From: Hyposmocoma kahamanoa
Lineage: Eukaryota; Arthropoda; Insecta; Lepidoptera; Cosmopterigidae
Direction: 5' to 3'
DNA: 64,000 nt
NCBI RefSeq assembly: GCF_003589595.1
Contig: NW_020653993.1
Span: 8,400,083-8,464,082 of the forward strand
This document shows positions 33,471 to 43,985 of this stretch, piece after piece (the stretch's first letter is position 1; every line of letters begins with the position of its first letter). Under the pieces are notes generated by a model. The model worked only from the letters and a program-made list of their open reading frames with translations. It searched no databases and was not told the DNA's origin. Both the position numbers and the translations under genes were made by a program.

Positions 33471-34088
33471 TAAAAAAAAATCAATGTGACATTGACATTG
33501 GCAAGAGGCCTTTTGTCAAAGCGATCTTTTGATAACTTTCATAGCACTCATTTAAATACCGTCTAAACATTTTTGTCACATTGTGTTTTATGTTTACTTT
33601 ATCATTAATTACTGTTTAATTGGATTATTTGATTAGGTATTTTATAGCTTTATAATGTTTTATGTGAGTACTATAAAATAACCAATTCTTTAAGTAGGTA
33701 AACATTCAATCATGCTTAAAATTAAACGTACACACAAGAACGTTACCTAGTCTGTGGTCAAACTGAATCAATTGCGTTGTGTTCTTGCATCTATTCTAAA
33801 ACACAATGTTTTACATTTTTTTTATTCCCGACTTCTAAAGATATACAACAATATATTGATAACTAGGCATAAACTAAAACGCAAAATTATACTAGCGAAA
33901 TCCGTGAACAGCTTTTCGCCGTTATTGGGGCAGCTCTCGCCATCCTTCTTTTACAATTCGTATATAAATTGACCACGGTGATGTAACACTTTGTTCCACG
34001 CTTTTCCTGCGCTTTGTGAAACTTACAAAGACTGACTATTTGCAGCGAACGACGCGCGCACAGAAAGGAACTCAGATCCGTCCGATTT

Positions 34089-34200
34089 TGTAACGTACAA
34101 ACTATAGACGAGCTTATAAACTAGTTGTGTGTTTTCCGGAGAATTCTCGCGTATTCTCCGAAATTCTAGATACCGTATCGTATCTAGTTTGTACGTTACA
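34089..34200. mobile_element. Foldback MITE family M3, copy 2
   Basis: The ends TGTAACGTACAAACTA and exact inverse bound 112 bases, with an inner palindromic stretch GGAGAATTCTCG. The preceding stretch (33480-34088) holds nothing recognisable. Confidence 0.75.
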
Positions 34201-34472
34201 TAATTATCATTAAGTTCATTATGCTTTGTACAATTTCGTTACATAAATTAGCGGATACGGACCTCAACCTTCTTTCTTCTACGGGCAATATTAAAACTGT
34301 GCAAAATAAAATACTAACGTACAATTTGAGGGTTCAATTCAAACAGTCTCAAAATGTTTCCTGCAGTACGTGTGTAATACGTACGTGGTATTACATGACT
34401 GAAAACTTGGTTTGCGCTTACTTGATGTGAAATAATGTAGGCTCGCCTTATTTATTTCAATTCGAATTCAAC

Positions 34473-34619
34473 ATGGATTTAAGTTTTAAAAAAAATGACT
34501 ACGTCTCTGTTATGCAAGACTCCTATATTGAGGTTCAATTCTGTAGTTCCAGCACAAAGGAAGACTGTTTTTGCTTTCACACCTTTCAGGGAAGACTGCA
34601 GAAACGCGGACGCTTCTAG
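34473..34619 (+). CDS. Short open reading frame, hypothetical, 48 codons
   Basis: ATG in a fair context (caacATGG) opens MDLSFKKNDYVSVMQDSYIE and a Cys-rich second half (CFCFHTF), ending in TAG. No family is recognised and it may be chance. Bases 34620-35640 show nothing else. Confidence 0.15.
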   Translation: MDLSFKKNDYVSVMQDSYIEVQFCSSSTKEDCFCFHTFQGRLQKRGRF

Positions 34620-35648
34620 AAAGAAACTGGGGTTTTTAACATTGCAATAGGCAAACATTTTCCTACACAACGAAATTCTAATTCTTTTTATACATCTTCT
34701 TGGCGTGTAGACTCTGACATTTACATTTGTGAGGACCAGTACTTAGCGGCTAAGACAGCATTATCAGTGGCGTTGTACAGGTCCTCGCGTTTACACGTTT
34801 ACACACACGTTAGAGCACATGTTCTTTCGAGATTTTGATGCATCGATGTGGCAAACCTTAGAGCTCATGATTCATAGGTCAAATGGACAATCGAGCCTAC
34901 GTTTTCGATCAATTAATGTTTGATAATACGGCATTCTATCTCAAATAGGGAATCCCTTCAAAGTCGATTAAAAATTAACATTAGACAACATTGGCTTGCC
35001 ATATAATATAGGTACGCCATAATTTGCAATAAAATGAGCTTATATAATTAAGTCTTTGCATCTAATCCAGCCCCATTTAAGTAACCTTCGCTGTTTTGAG
35101 TCCTCACGAAGTTCATTCTCGTGATTTTTCACAAAATCATCATCTAAACCATCGTTTTGAATAATGCTTTTGCTTTGAAACGTCAATGTTATTAGCATTC
35201 GAAGTCATTACTTTTCGATCTCATTCAAAAAGTTCCGTACCTCATTTACCCATTACGGCACTCGATTTCAAGTAAAGTAGCTATAATATTTATATCGGTG
35301 CTATAATAATTATTATGCTCAAGATTATCGATATCATAATGATAATAGAAATATGGGACGTGTAGGTTTATTTTTTCACTTTTATGCGCTCTATTAATTC
35401 ATGTTTGAACTATTTAGCGGTATACATAACGTCTAACTCTACAATAGCTTCACTACGAAATAATACCGTTCCATCTTGCTAGATGGCATTGTACACATTT
35501 TAAGCTTTAAAGTTACTCTAATCAATTCACAGATGTCGCGTAACATATTTTGTTGAAAACTACATGAAAAATTTTACGTTAATTCACTTTTTATTTAAAT
35601 GACAAAATTTAAACAAGGTACAAATGTGAAATTATAACTAGTATTATA

Positions 35649-35654
35649 TTTATT
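35649..35654 (-). terminator. Polyadenylation signal AATAAA for Atg6
   Basis: On the minus strand AATAAA follows the Atg6 stop codon by about 92 bases. No genomic A-tract follows, which argues against a recent processed retrocopy. Confidence 0.6.
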
Positions 35655-35745
35655 CCATAGCTAGACACTACTATTAAGCTATTAATTTCAATCTATTTAC
35701 AAATTGGTCTATAAAAAAACATTTTAATATCACAGATATAAAGAA

Positions 35746-37035
35746 TTAAATAATTTGATTCTCAGGTTTGTCCTCAATGAATTGTGATGATATCCAAGTT
35801 AAGGCCCATTTCAAATTGGTAAGCATGTATTTTAGTGCTTTAGTCCAGTGCTCTTCAGAATTAAATTGTATTTTAATCGAATATGCATGTGGAGGTGATG
35901 CAGTGTCTTCAATTTTGCCCTTATCTATCCTGTAAGGCAGACAAAATCCAGTATTTCCCTTCTCAACTTGTTCTTTAAACTGTTGGAGGCAATCTAAGAA
36001 TGCTACCATTGCGGCATCAAATTTAGTGTCCCATAGAAAACGGAATCCTCCAGAACCATATAAAGGCAGGACTTTTTGATCTTCTAAAACTTCTATGTAC
36101 GAATGATTTCCATACGGAACAAGACGATATCGTTGAAAGCAGAAATTAATTTTCCTCGCCAAGGAAGACAGCAGGAGAACGGTTTGTCCCCAAGCTGCAT
36201 TGATTTCAGACCAATCTACGGGTGCAGTTGGTAAACGTCCTAAACGGAAGTTATTTATAATGCCAAACTGGCCTGAATCGCTGATGTGAAACGTAGCTTT
36301 AAACACATTTGTCTTTTTTAGCTTTTCTAATTGAGTCTGAGTGTATGCCAGTTGACATTCATAGAACTTCATTTGATCTTCTGTAGTCATTACATCCTTT
36401 CTATATCTTGTATATTCACGCCAGTATATATCCTCTTCCTTTTGTAGCCTTTCTTTTTCTGTCTCCTGTATAGCTATTTCATCTTTCATAGCTTTCTCTT
36501 CTTTTTGTAATGCGGACAATTCCTGCAAAAGCCTGCTTTGTTCCTGTTTCCAATCATCCAATTCTTTTTCCAATCCTTCTAAATTCAAATCCTCTTTGTC
36601 ATCTTCCAACTTTTTTAAATAGTCACTGTAGTCCTTCCATTCGGCCTCTGTCTGCCTTAAATGATTATCCATTAATTCTAGCAGCGTGTCGGTACACTCA
36701 TCACACAGGGGATGATCCACGTCAGAATTGTTCGATAACAAATCAAATAGTGTCGCTTTTACGTGCAACTGGTGACCTTGAGAAGTAGTTTCCCATCCGT
36801 CGGAGATAACCATGAATCCATTGGCCCCATTACCCGATTCGGTCATACGAAAAGGAGGTACATAATGCTCCAAAGAAGAAGATTGCAAGTCCAAATCAGT
36901 TTCATTATTACGACGTATTTGAAGCGTCAAATCGGCTATAGTGTGCTCCCCCAGGTTGTTTAGAGACTCGTCTAGCTTCAAAGGCTGCAGACATCGCTGA
37001 CAAGAGAAACTGACGAAGGATTTCGCGTCACTCAT
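35746..37035 (-). CDS. Atg6: Beclin 1 / autophagy protein 6, complete, intronless
   Basis: Beclin 1 is the scaffold subunit of class III PI3-kinase (Vps34) complexes that start autophagosome formation and endosomal sorting. The 429-residue protein has two CxxC pairs (C12/C15 and C111/C114) that are conserved in the family. A degenerate BH3-like stretch around 88-101 (HVKATLFDLLSN) is followed by DVDHPLCDECTD. A coiled coil rich in Glu and Lys spans about 128-243. The evolutionarily conserved C-terminal domain spans 244-429, with INNFRLGRLP, WGQTVLLL, QRYRLVPYGNHSY, FCLPYR and LTNLKWALTWISSQF. The membrane-inserting aromatic finger reads F333-L334-W335, where vertebrates have Phe-Phe-Trp. The length is as expected (Drosophila and silkworm proteins are close to 425). 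The start is the first ATG and aligns with family N-termini. No intron interrupts it. Confidence 0.97.
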   Translation of the reverse strand: MSDAKSFVSFSCQRCLQPLKLDESLNNLGEHTIADLTLQIRRNNETDLDLQSSSLEHYVPPFRMTESGNGANGFMVISDGWETTSQGHQLHVKATLFDLLSNNSDVDHPLCDECTDTLLELMDNHLRQTEAEWKDYSDYLKKLEDDKEDLNLEGLEKELDDWKQEQSRLLQELSALQKEEKAMKDEIAIQETEKERLQKEEDIYWREYTRYRKDVMTTEDQMKFYECQLAYTQTQLEKLKKTNVFKATFHISDSGQFGIINNFRLGRLPTAPVDWSEINAAWGQTVLLLSSLARKINFCFQRYRLVPYGNHSYIEVLEDQKVLPLYGSGGFRFLWDTKFDAAMVAFLDCLQQFKEQVEKGNTGFCLPYRIDKGKIEDTASPPHAYSIKIQFNSEEHWTKALKYMLTNLKWALTWISSQFIEDKPENQII

Positions 37036-37426
37036 CGTAGAAAACGTTTATAACTTTTACAAATTACGTCATGAAAACTTATACAAAAATTAAACTAATT
37101 ATGAGTCCTATTTACTCGTGACTCTGATGTTAATAAATGCAAACGCGGATTTAATATCCCTGTTTCTAATTATATGTCTTTTAATTAATTTTAAACACGT
37201 AAAATAAAGAATCACAGCAAACAAAGAAATCGTTGTGAGAAAATTTTGACAACGTCACGTCTAATTAAGCTAGTGGTAGCGAAAGTTGACAACGGAAACC
37301 GCGACAAAGCTATAGAAAAATACGAATATGCTTCTCTGTCTAATATAATCAACGTGTAAAGTACGTTCAAGAAAATTAGCGCATTTTGACATTTGCGATG
37401 ATTGTGTTGCCATATCGAGACGTAAC

Positions 37427-38018
37427 CGCCGACTTATCGTAAGCGACACTTTTTACCTAAGCAGCGTTTTTTATTCCAAATGATATTTTAAACTTCAATG
37501 GACAAGAATGCGTCGAAATTTCCCGCAAAAATTACATCAAATAGAAATTATAGCAAAATCTAAGTTTATCTTTAGCTCAACGTTTTTATATTTTAGTGTA
37601 ACCGACAGAATCAATATAAAAAAATCATAACGTATTGCCAGAGAACAAAAAGTAACTATTAAGTACGCGCCCTTGTTATCGCAGCGGAGAATCACTACTT
37701 CGTCGTTTATTTTTACTAAAAACAAAGTGGAAACAATGAGTTACACCTTGTTGCATATTTTTAATCACAAGTGTTACCTTAAATGCCTGAAATTCGCAAA
37801 AATCTAAAGAGTATATAGAGAGATAGAGGTAGCAAAAATATTGAAAGCGCCAAAAAAGTTTTAATATCCAATAATTTAAAAAAATTTAGCTGTACCACAA
37901 ACGGTTACGAAATTCACTATAATTCAAATTCAATTTAGTATCACATTTATGCGTAAAAAAATTTTAAAAGATCCCTCTCCTGTAAAATTTATTTTCTGTC
38001 GCTTACACTAATTCGGCG
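37427..38018. mobile_element. DNA element family M2, copy 2 (uninterrupted)
   Basis: The ends CGCCGACTTATCGTAAGCGA and an inverse sharing GTAAGCGACA bound 592 bases. The body matches 5928-6375 and 7395-7492. It has no coding frame and lies about 400 bases upstream of the Atg6 start. Confidence 0.75.
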
Positions 38019-38019
38019 A

Positions 38020-40110
38020 TAATATAATTTCGTAATTTTTAATATTTTGGTACTACGTACTACCTACTGCTACTTACGTAGGACGTTTTATGCTATTATT
38101 AACTCGATCTTTATTTGTATTTAATTATAAATTTTTATAGTTTATCGTGTCACTTACAGACTGCAAAATTACTAATTCATTTCGTGTTTTATCTACCGGG
38201 AATCAAAGTCACTACCTTTACGAATTAATAAAACATTACTTTCGATTCTTTCAGAACTTTAATTCACTTTTAAGACTAGAATACAATGAATTGCTAACAA
38301 TCAGCACCTATACATATTTACACTGATATGTTTTCAAAATAAAGATCACTGTCAGTTCTTTAATACATTACTGAATTTGGTTTAATTCAGATAGTTCAGT
38401 TTAAAGCAAACAAATTACATACCTAAAAACATTGACTAAAAACATAGCTTTTTAAGTCAGGGCGAGTTTGTATTTTTGAGTAACTAACATTACGCATGCA
38501 GTTTGTTGATTGGCTCACTTATCCAAAATAAACCAATTTACCTGAACCTTATTTAGATTTTGAACAAATTTTCTGTTTATAAAAAATAATAAAAAAAAAT
38601 TATATTCGTGGCACAACTTGTATGCCCGTTACTTGCAAATGAAAAGAAATGAATGGCAACAAAAAGAAATCAATAAACATAAACATTAGTATCGTACAGA
38701 AATATCTTGTGTACATGACCTAATAATAACATCGTACAAGATCTATAATAGTATCGTATTATAGACATAAAATTTATACTGAGAAGAAATTTGTTGCAAA
38801 TTTTTAAACATACTTTTTAAATCACAAAATAAAATCGTCTTATAACTACGAGGTAAAAATGGTAAAATAATTAGTTTAAAAATAGTTATAAGTAAGTACA
38901 ATAATAGGAACAATAATATTTTTGTTTTTAGTTAAGTATCCTTTTGGCACAACTAAATTAAGAATTATATATTATAAAACAAATAGTTAAGTGCGAAAAT
39001 GCTCAGTGAAGTCAACAATCCCACTATTTCCTAATTGAACAAAATTGACAAGACCCACATTTCACTCGTTATTACAGATTTTAAACTATGTACATAATTT
39101 AAAAGTTTCAGATGACAGTACATAAACACACGTAAATTTAAATTTCCTAATAGAAGTCTTTACGATATTTAAATTTTTATTATTAAAAACCTGAGCAGTA
39201 TTACAACAATAGCGTCATAATGAGCCGTAATGATTACACATGGAGCACGACGCGTTAGGCATAACGAGATCCGGTAACTTTCTAAGTTTCGCATGGCAAC
39301 CGCACGATTCTGGATGAAATTGTGTATTTTCTCCAAAATTATTTAGTTTATTAATAATTAATAACATTACGTAAGTTACAAAAAAAAAATAATTATAATA
39401 TTTAGTGAGTAAAATCTATATTAATTTTTTAAAATTCAGAAGCTGACAAGCCGTGTTTTGACCCATAAACCGTGGCACTTGTACTGGATTTGAATTCAAT
39501 GGTATTTATTTAAACTACAAATAATTACAATTACAATATAATTATTTATATTGTAACTGGAAGAAATTCTTTAAAATCTTACACTTGTCGAGGGTAAAAA
39601 TCTAACTGGTCATCGTTAGTAGTGTGGCACCTTGAATGTCATTAACATAAAATATCAGTCAATCTATTTGATCACTACTGGACACGTAATGAGAATATTA
39701 GGGCTTATATTCTATTTCACAAATTTGAGACCAGTGCCAAGTCAACAAAATACAAACACAACTACAGGCAAATATCTAAATAAAAGTTAAAAAGTACCTA
39801 ATGTCTTTTGAACGCTCACTGGTCGATAATTCTAAACTAAATCACAATAAAACAACCGTTTCCTCTTTTTGAATTAGGAATAATAATATTTATACAGCTA
39901 TAAAATTTTTTTGACGTACTAAAAACTTCAATCACTACTCAAATCACGTGTTATATGCTATAAGTAAAAAGTGAGCAACGATCTTATGGGTGCGTTTTCA
40001 AAGTAGGTTATTACCCAAAATCAACCTTATGGCACAACTCGTATGCAAGTTACTTGCAAATGAAAACGCACCTTAATACTCTTGATATACTAATAATTAC
40101 CATTCAACTA
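38020..40110. other. AT-rich region 3' of Six4
   Basis: No gene is visible. It probably includes Six4 3' UTR and downstream DNA. Minus-strand AATAAA motifs occur at 40113-40118, only 16 bases after the stop, and again near 39505-39510. I cannot tell which is used. Confidence 0.4.
39989..40072. mobile_element. Small foldback element in the Six4 3' region
   Basis: The ends GGTGCGTTTTCA and exact inverse TGAAAACGCACC bound 84 bases. The interior GGCACAACTCGTATGC recurs near 38610. If the transcript extends here it would form a hairpin in the 3' UTR. Confidence 0.6.
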
Positions 40111-40133
40111 ATTTTATTTGCATATGACGACAC

Positions 40134-40254
40134 TTAAGCTCCGCCATGAAGGTAATGAGAAGGGTCTTGCAGCTGGTGGTAGTAGGCGTTCGGAAGGAGA
40201 GCCTGGGCCAAACCACCCTGTGGTCCTGCATACTGAGCTGGCACTAGCATTTCT
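40134..40254 (-). CDS. Six4: Six4 exon 5, C-terminus and stop
   Basis: The acceptor is tgtcttttcag. One base completes the Pro codon left by exon 4, then 39 codons run EMLVPAQYAG to SHYLHGGA and TAA at 40134-40136. The Pro, Gln, Tyr and Leu composition fits a homeobox activation tail, but membership rests on phase, strand and position rather than on recognised homology. Confidence 0.7.
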
Positions 40255-40929
40255 CTGAAAAGACAATTATTTTCTTTAAATTTTATAGTATCACATCGGT
40301 GGTCAACCAGATACTATAGATTTGGAAAGACAGCGTTAAAACACCAATAAACTCTTTGAATTTCTTAAATGCTCCTTAGAGCTCGTAACACAGAGGGCTT
40401 ATGCCAATACCAAGAACCAAAATCCTAATCCCATATTTAAGAATGATGAGACAAAATGTATAAGTCAACAGCACACTTAGTTTTACACTTTGAACCGTGG
40501 ACTATACGTATCTTAAGTAGAGATGCGCGGATGAATATTATTAATAACTAATCGTTCGAATGGGCAAATCATTCGCCTAAGTCGAATCCCTTTTTTACCT
40601 ATATCTATGGTCAAATCCAAGCACAGTCATTCGACTCGAATCGAATGATTAGTAATACCATCAGCAGCTTGATTTTGATTGCCTCTCCCGAACGCAATCA
40701 AAATCAACGATCTGCACGAACGATTATTATTTCGAAACTACTAGGAACCATTCACTATGTCCATTGTCCATATCAAAATATCCCTGTCCCGGCACATTTA
40801 CGGTATTTACCATTGTCAGAGAGGGCTACGCAGAAATGCTCCGAGTGAGAGTGATAATGGCAAACGCCGAAGACAGGGAGCGCCACTATGGAGTTTCTGC
40901 CCCGGTTCGAAAAAAACGTAGATCCCGTT

Positions 40930-41215
40930 TCTTTTTTTTTTATAATACCAAGTAAAGGAACAAACAAGTCATGCGGCCTAGTCATTGACACATATGTCAT
41001 TCAGACTTTAAATCCTAAAGATCTTAGGGGCAATGTCTCTGCGCCCGTCATCCTGAGACATAAGTTGACAAGTCCCAAGTGCTTGTAATTTCACCAGCGC
41101 CTTACCCTCCCAAACCGGAACGCTGCAATGCTCACATTACTGCTTGGCGGCAGAAATAGGTAAAGTGACAGCACTTGCCTGGACAATTCTTTCACCAGGA
41201 TGCTCCTTAACTCTC
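40930..41215 (-). mobile_element. Retroposon R13, near-complete copy
   Basis: It carries all the landmarks from TTTTTTTTTATAATACCAAG through TCCTGAGACATAAGTTGACA to AATAGGTAAAGTGACAGC. Bases 41220-41700 hold no recognisable feature. Confidence 0.65.
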
Positions 41216-41699
41216 ATTGTTAAGTTCAATTTCCTTACAAAAATAAGCTTCTATTCCCTCCGCAGCAATGTAAATTGAGACGAACGAAAATGTTGGCGTA
41301 AAGCGTAAACACTCTCCCTTGCCCAGCAATGGAATATGTAATTGTTTAATAATAGTGGTGATGAGATTTTTCTTCTAATAATAGTGACTATCATGCAGGA
41401 GGAGTTTTGGCCGAAGGGTGTCATGTATCGGCGATTCCGCGGCCGGTTACCTGACACCAGATTGCGCCACACGTAGCCAACAAGTGCAATTCGTGTAGAT
41501 TAGTTATTTACTTTATATAGTATACTATTTATGTACTTATGTTATGTATGCGCCGTAGTTGCCTGATATAAATTAATAAATAAATAATAATAATAATATT
41601 TACTGAACTAAATACTCTCCAACAACACTTAACTATGGATACGATTTTGAAAGAAAATCGTTCTAAATGTGGAGCATATCGTCTAATCCGTAGAACAAA

Positions 41700-41917
41700 G
41701 ATCTGAAAGCCGAACGGTTACCATGCAGGACTGCTACGCAGAGCTCCCAGGTTCTATTCCCGAGCCGGGAGAAATTTTTCCATGGCCTACATTTATTTCT
41801 CTCGTGAGTTTGGGTGTAATTTGTGATTGTCTATGTGTGTGTCCGTGGCACCCACGACACAGTCAGCGTTTCCCTAGTGCGGGTTTCCTTAGTGTGTGCG
41901 TTATTATATTATTATTA
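41700..41917 (+). mobile_element. tRNA-derived SINE, copy 4
   Basis: The head has CCGAACGGTTACCATGC (box A side) and CCAGGTTCTATTCCCGAG (box B with one change). The body and a TTATTATAT-type tail follow. It abuts the Penelope-like inverted repeat. Confidence 0.75.
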
Positions 41918-42615
41918 TAGGAAATGAAACTATTTTTCCGGATTTAAATCGCGTATATTTGTTTTTTCAAACAAACCGACGTTTCGGGCCCTTTACAGGT
42001 CCCATGGTCACGGTTGACTGAGGTGGTACAGTCTTCAACCAGTTATGTCTAATATTAATGCAAACCACCCTATTTTTTCACTTTAGTTACAATAGTTATT
42101 AATTAAATACCTTATTTTTAATTTTACAAAGAAAACATTCCAATTTACGCTACATTAAGTTTTACAAATTATTTTATTGAATGAATTTTTATTAAGTTTA
42201 ATTTATTATTAATTATTAATAGAAATTAGAATAAACTAAAACATATTAATTAGTACTGCAGTCTTATGTCTGTTTGGGATTTTTCATTAGAGGAAATACT
42301 GGATCCCAAACTGGTGGTACGAAGAAACCATCTTCCCTGTTGAAATTAGGATGTTTTTTCATTTCAATGGCCTCTCGCAGCATCCTGGGCAGATAACGGA
42401 CTTCTTTTGCAAGGACCTGGGGTTTGTCAAACTTCATTGAACGTGTAGGTTTATCCATGACATGCTCGCAGACTGCAGACTTGTTTACGCGACGGTGTTT
42501 GACATCAGCTATATGTTCTTTGACGCGGGTACAAATAATAGGGGTTAAAGTATGAAATTGCCGATTTGTACTGAAAATCTAAATTTTTTATTTTTTAAAT
42601 TTTTAACAAATTTGT

Positions 42616-43635
42616 TTAATCAAAATAGTTGCCATTATTATCTATACATTGCTGCCATCTAATGGGAAGGTTATTAATGCCTTTGCGATAGAACTCCGAC
42701 GATCTAGACTGCACAAACTGTGTGAAAGCATTTTGTACTGCCTCCTTGGAAGAAAACTTCTTGTCACGTAGATAATTGTCCAAATCACGAAAAAAATGGT
42801 AGTCCGTTGGAGCAAGGTCTGGTGAATACGGAGGATGACGAATGGTTTCTAACTGCAGTTCCTGAAGGGTCAAAATGGTTTCTCGTGCTGTGTGAGGTGT
42901 CGCGTTGTCGTGGAGCAATAATGGTGAAGATCGATTCGTGAGTCGGGGCTGTTTTACTGCTAGTTTTGTCAACATGGTTCGGAGTTCGGCACAATAGACA
43001 TCTGCCGTTATTGCTTGACCAGATCGGAGAAAACTATAGTGAATAACACCATGCTGAGATCACCAAACAGTTACCATTACCTTTTTATTGGTAAGTTTTG
43101 CTTTAGGACACTGTTGTGGCATTTGACCTGGGGTCAGCCATTGCATTTTTCTTTTCCGGTTATCATAAAGAATCCACTTTTCATCACATGTTACAATTCG
43201 ATCCAATATTCCTTCATTTCTGTACCGGTTCAACAAGGCAACACAAGTTTCAACACGCGTTTCTTTCTGCAGTTCAGTCAAATCATGAGGCACCCATTTT
43301 TCGTATTTTTTTATTTTATTGATTTGACGCAAGTGAGTCAATATTGTGGGTAAGGTAACGTTAAACCATGCCGCTAATTCCTGGGTAGTTTGACTAGGAT
43401 CGGCTTCCACTATCTCTCTTAATTCATCGTTATTCACCTGTGTGGGCGGTCTTCCTCGTGCCTCGTTCTTTAAGTCGAAATTTCCATCACGAAAGCGTTT
43501 AAACCAAAATCGCACGGTGCGTTCATTAGTAGACCCCTCTCCAAACGCAGCATTGATATTGCGGGCTGTTTCTGCCGCGTTAGTTCCGCGTCGGAACTCG
43601 TATTCAAAAATCACTCGAATTTTCGCAGTATCCAT
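42616..43635 (-). pseudogene. Mariner transposase, full length with one nonsense codon
   Basis: The frame of 340 codons starts MDTAKIRVIFEYEFRRGTNA and ends NNGNYFD. Helix-turn-helix motifs lie in about the first 115 residues (RTVRFWFKRFRDGNFDL). The linker WVPHDL is followed by the DD34D catalytic core: Asp in IVTCDEKWILYDN, Asp in LLLHDNATPHTA, and Asp in YSPDLAPTDYHFF. The only defect seen is TGA at codon 192, directly after VMVTVW, where relatives have Trp. No frameshift is present. Family length is about 340-345. Confidence 0.93.
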
Positions 43636-43695
43636 CTTTCTTGTCTAAATTGAATAACAAAAACAATTGAAAGTCGATATTCAAATGTTTCAAAT

Positions 43696-43795
43696 NNNNN
43701 NNNNNNNNNNNNNNNNNNNNNNNNNNNNNNNNNNNNNNNNNNNNNNNNNNNNNNNNNNNNNNNNNNNNNNNNNNNNNNNNNNNNNNNNNNNNNNN
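43696..43795. other. Assembly gap, 100 N
   Basis: Exactly 100 N suggests a gap of unknown size. It lies inside the mariner element, a typical place for an assembler to break on repeats. Confidence 0.95.
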
Positions 43796-43985
43796 AAAAA
43801 AAAAAATCACAGAAACCATTTGAAAAAAGTTTCATTCGAAAACCTCAAACCATGAAGATTCTATGAAAATTAAAAGAACCTATTGCAATAAAACGGCAAT
43901 TTCATACTTTAACCCCTAATACTTCGCTTTGTTTGAAAAAACAAATATTCGCGATTTAAATCCGGAAAAATAGTTTCATTTCCTA

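Larger units (their letters stand above)
42541..43916 (-). mobile_element. Mariner (cecropia/Hsmar1-like), nearly intact
   Basis: The termini at 42541-42563 and 43894-43916 are perfect 23-base inverted repeats beginning GGGGTTAAAGTATGAAATTG. TA stands outside both ends. The copy contains the 100-N gap between its 5' terminus and the transposase start, so part of its 5' UTR is unknown. Confidence 0.95.
40254..43985. other. Six4: Six4 intron 4, left part: repeats only
   Basis: It contains a retroposon copy (40930-41215), a SINE (41700-41925) and the nested Penelope-mariner structure. Bases 40500-40760 contain a palindromic pair (GATTTTGATTGC and GCAATCAAAATC) that may be a small foldback element. 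Confidence 0.5.
41918..43985. mobile_element. Penelope-like remnant bounded by 58-base inverted repeats
   Basis: The arms at 41918-41975 and 43928-43985 are inverted copies with 57 of 58 bases identical (start TAGGAAATGAAACTATTTTT). On the minus strand 42264-42458 encodes a C-terminal fragment with LPRMLREAIEMKKHPNFNRE and DGFFVPPVWDPVF, similar to 13850-14060. Penelope-like elements are known to have terminal repeats in direct or inverted order. The remnant is only about 690 bases without the mariner that entered it. Confidence 0.6.

Noticed and set aside
41960..42010. Possible hammerhead ribozyme in the Penelope-like repeat (minus strand CTGTAAAGGGCCCGAAAC)
   Set aside because: Penelope-like elements often carry hammerheads, and the GAAAC box is suggestive. 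However, the CTGANGA box is not matched and the stem II region GGGCCC leaves no loop. A covariance-model search would decide.
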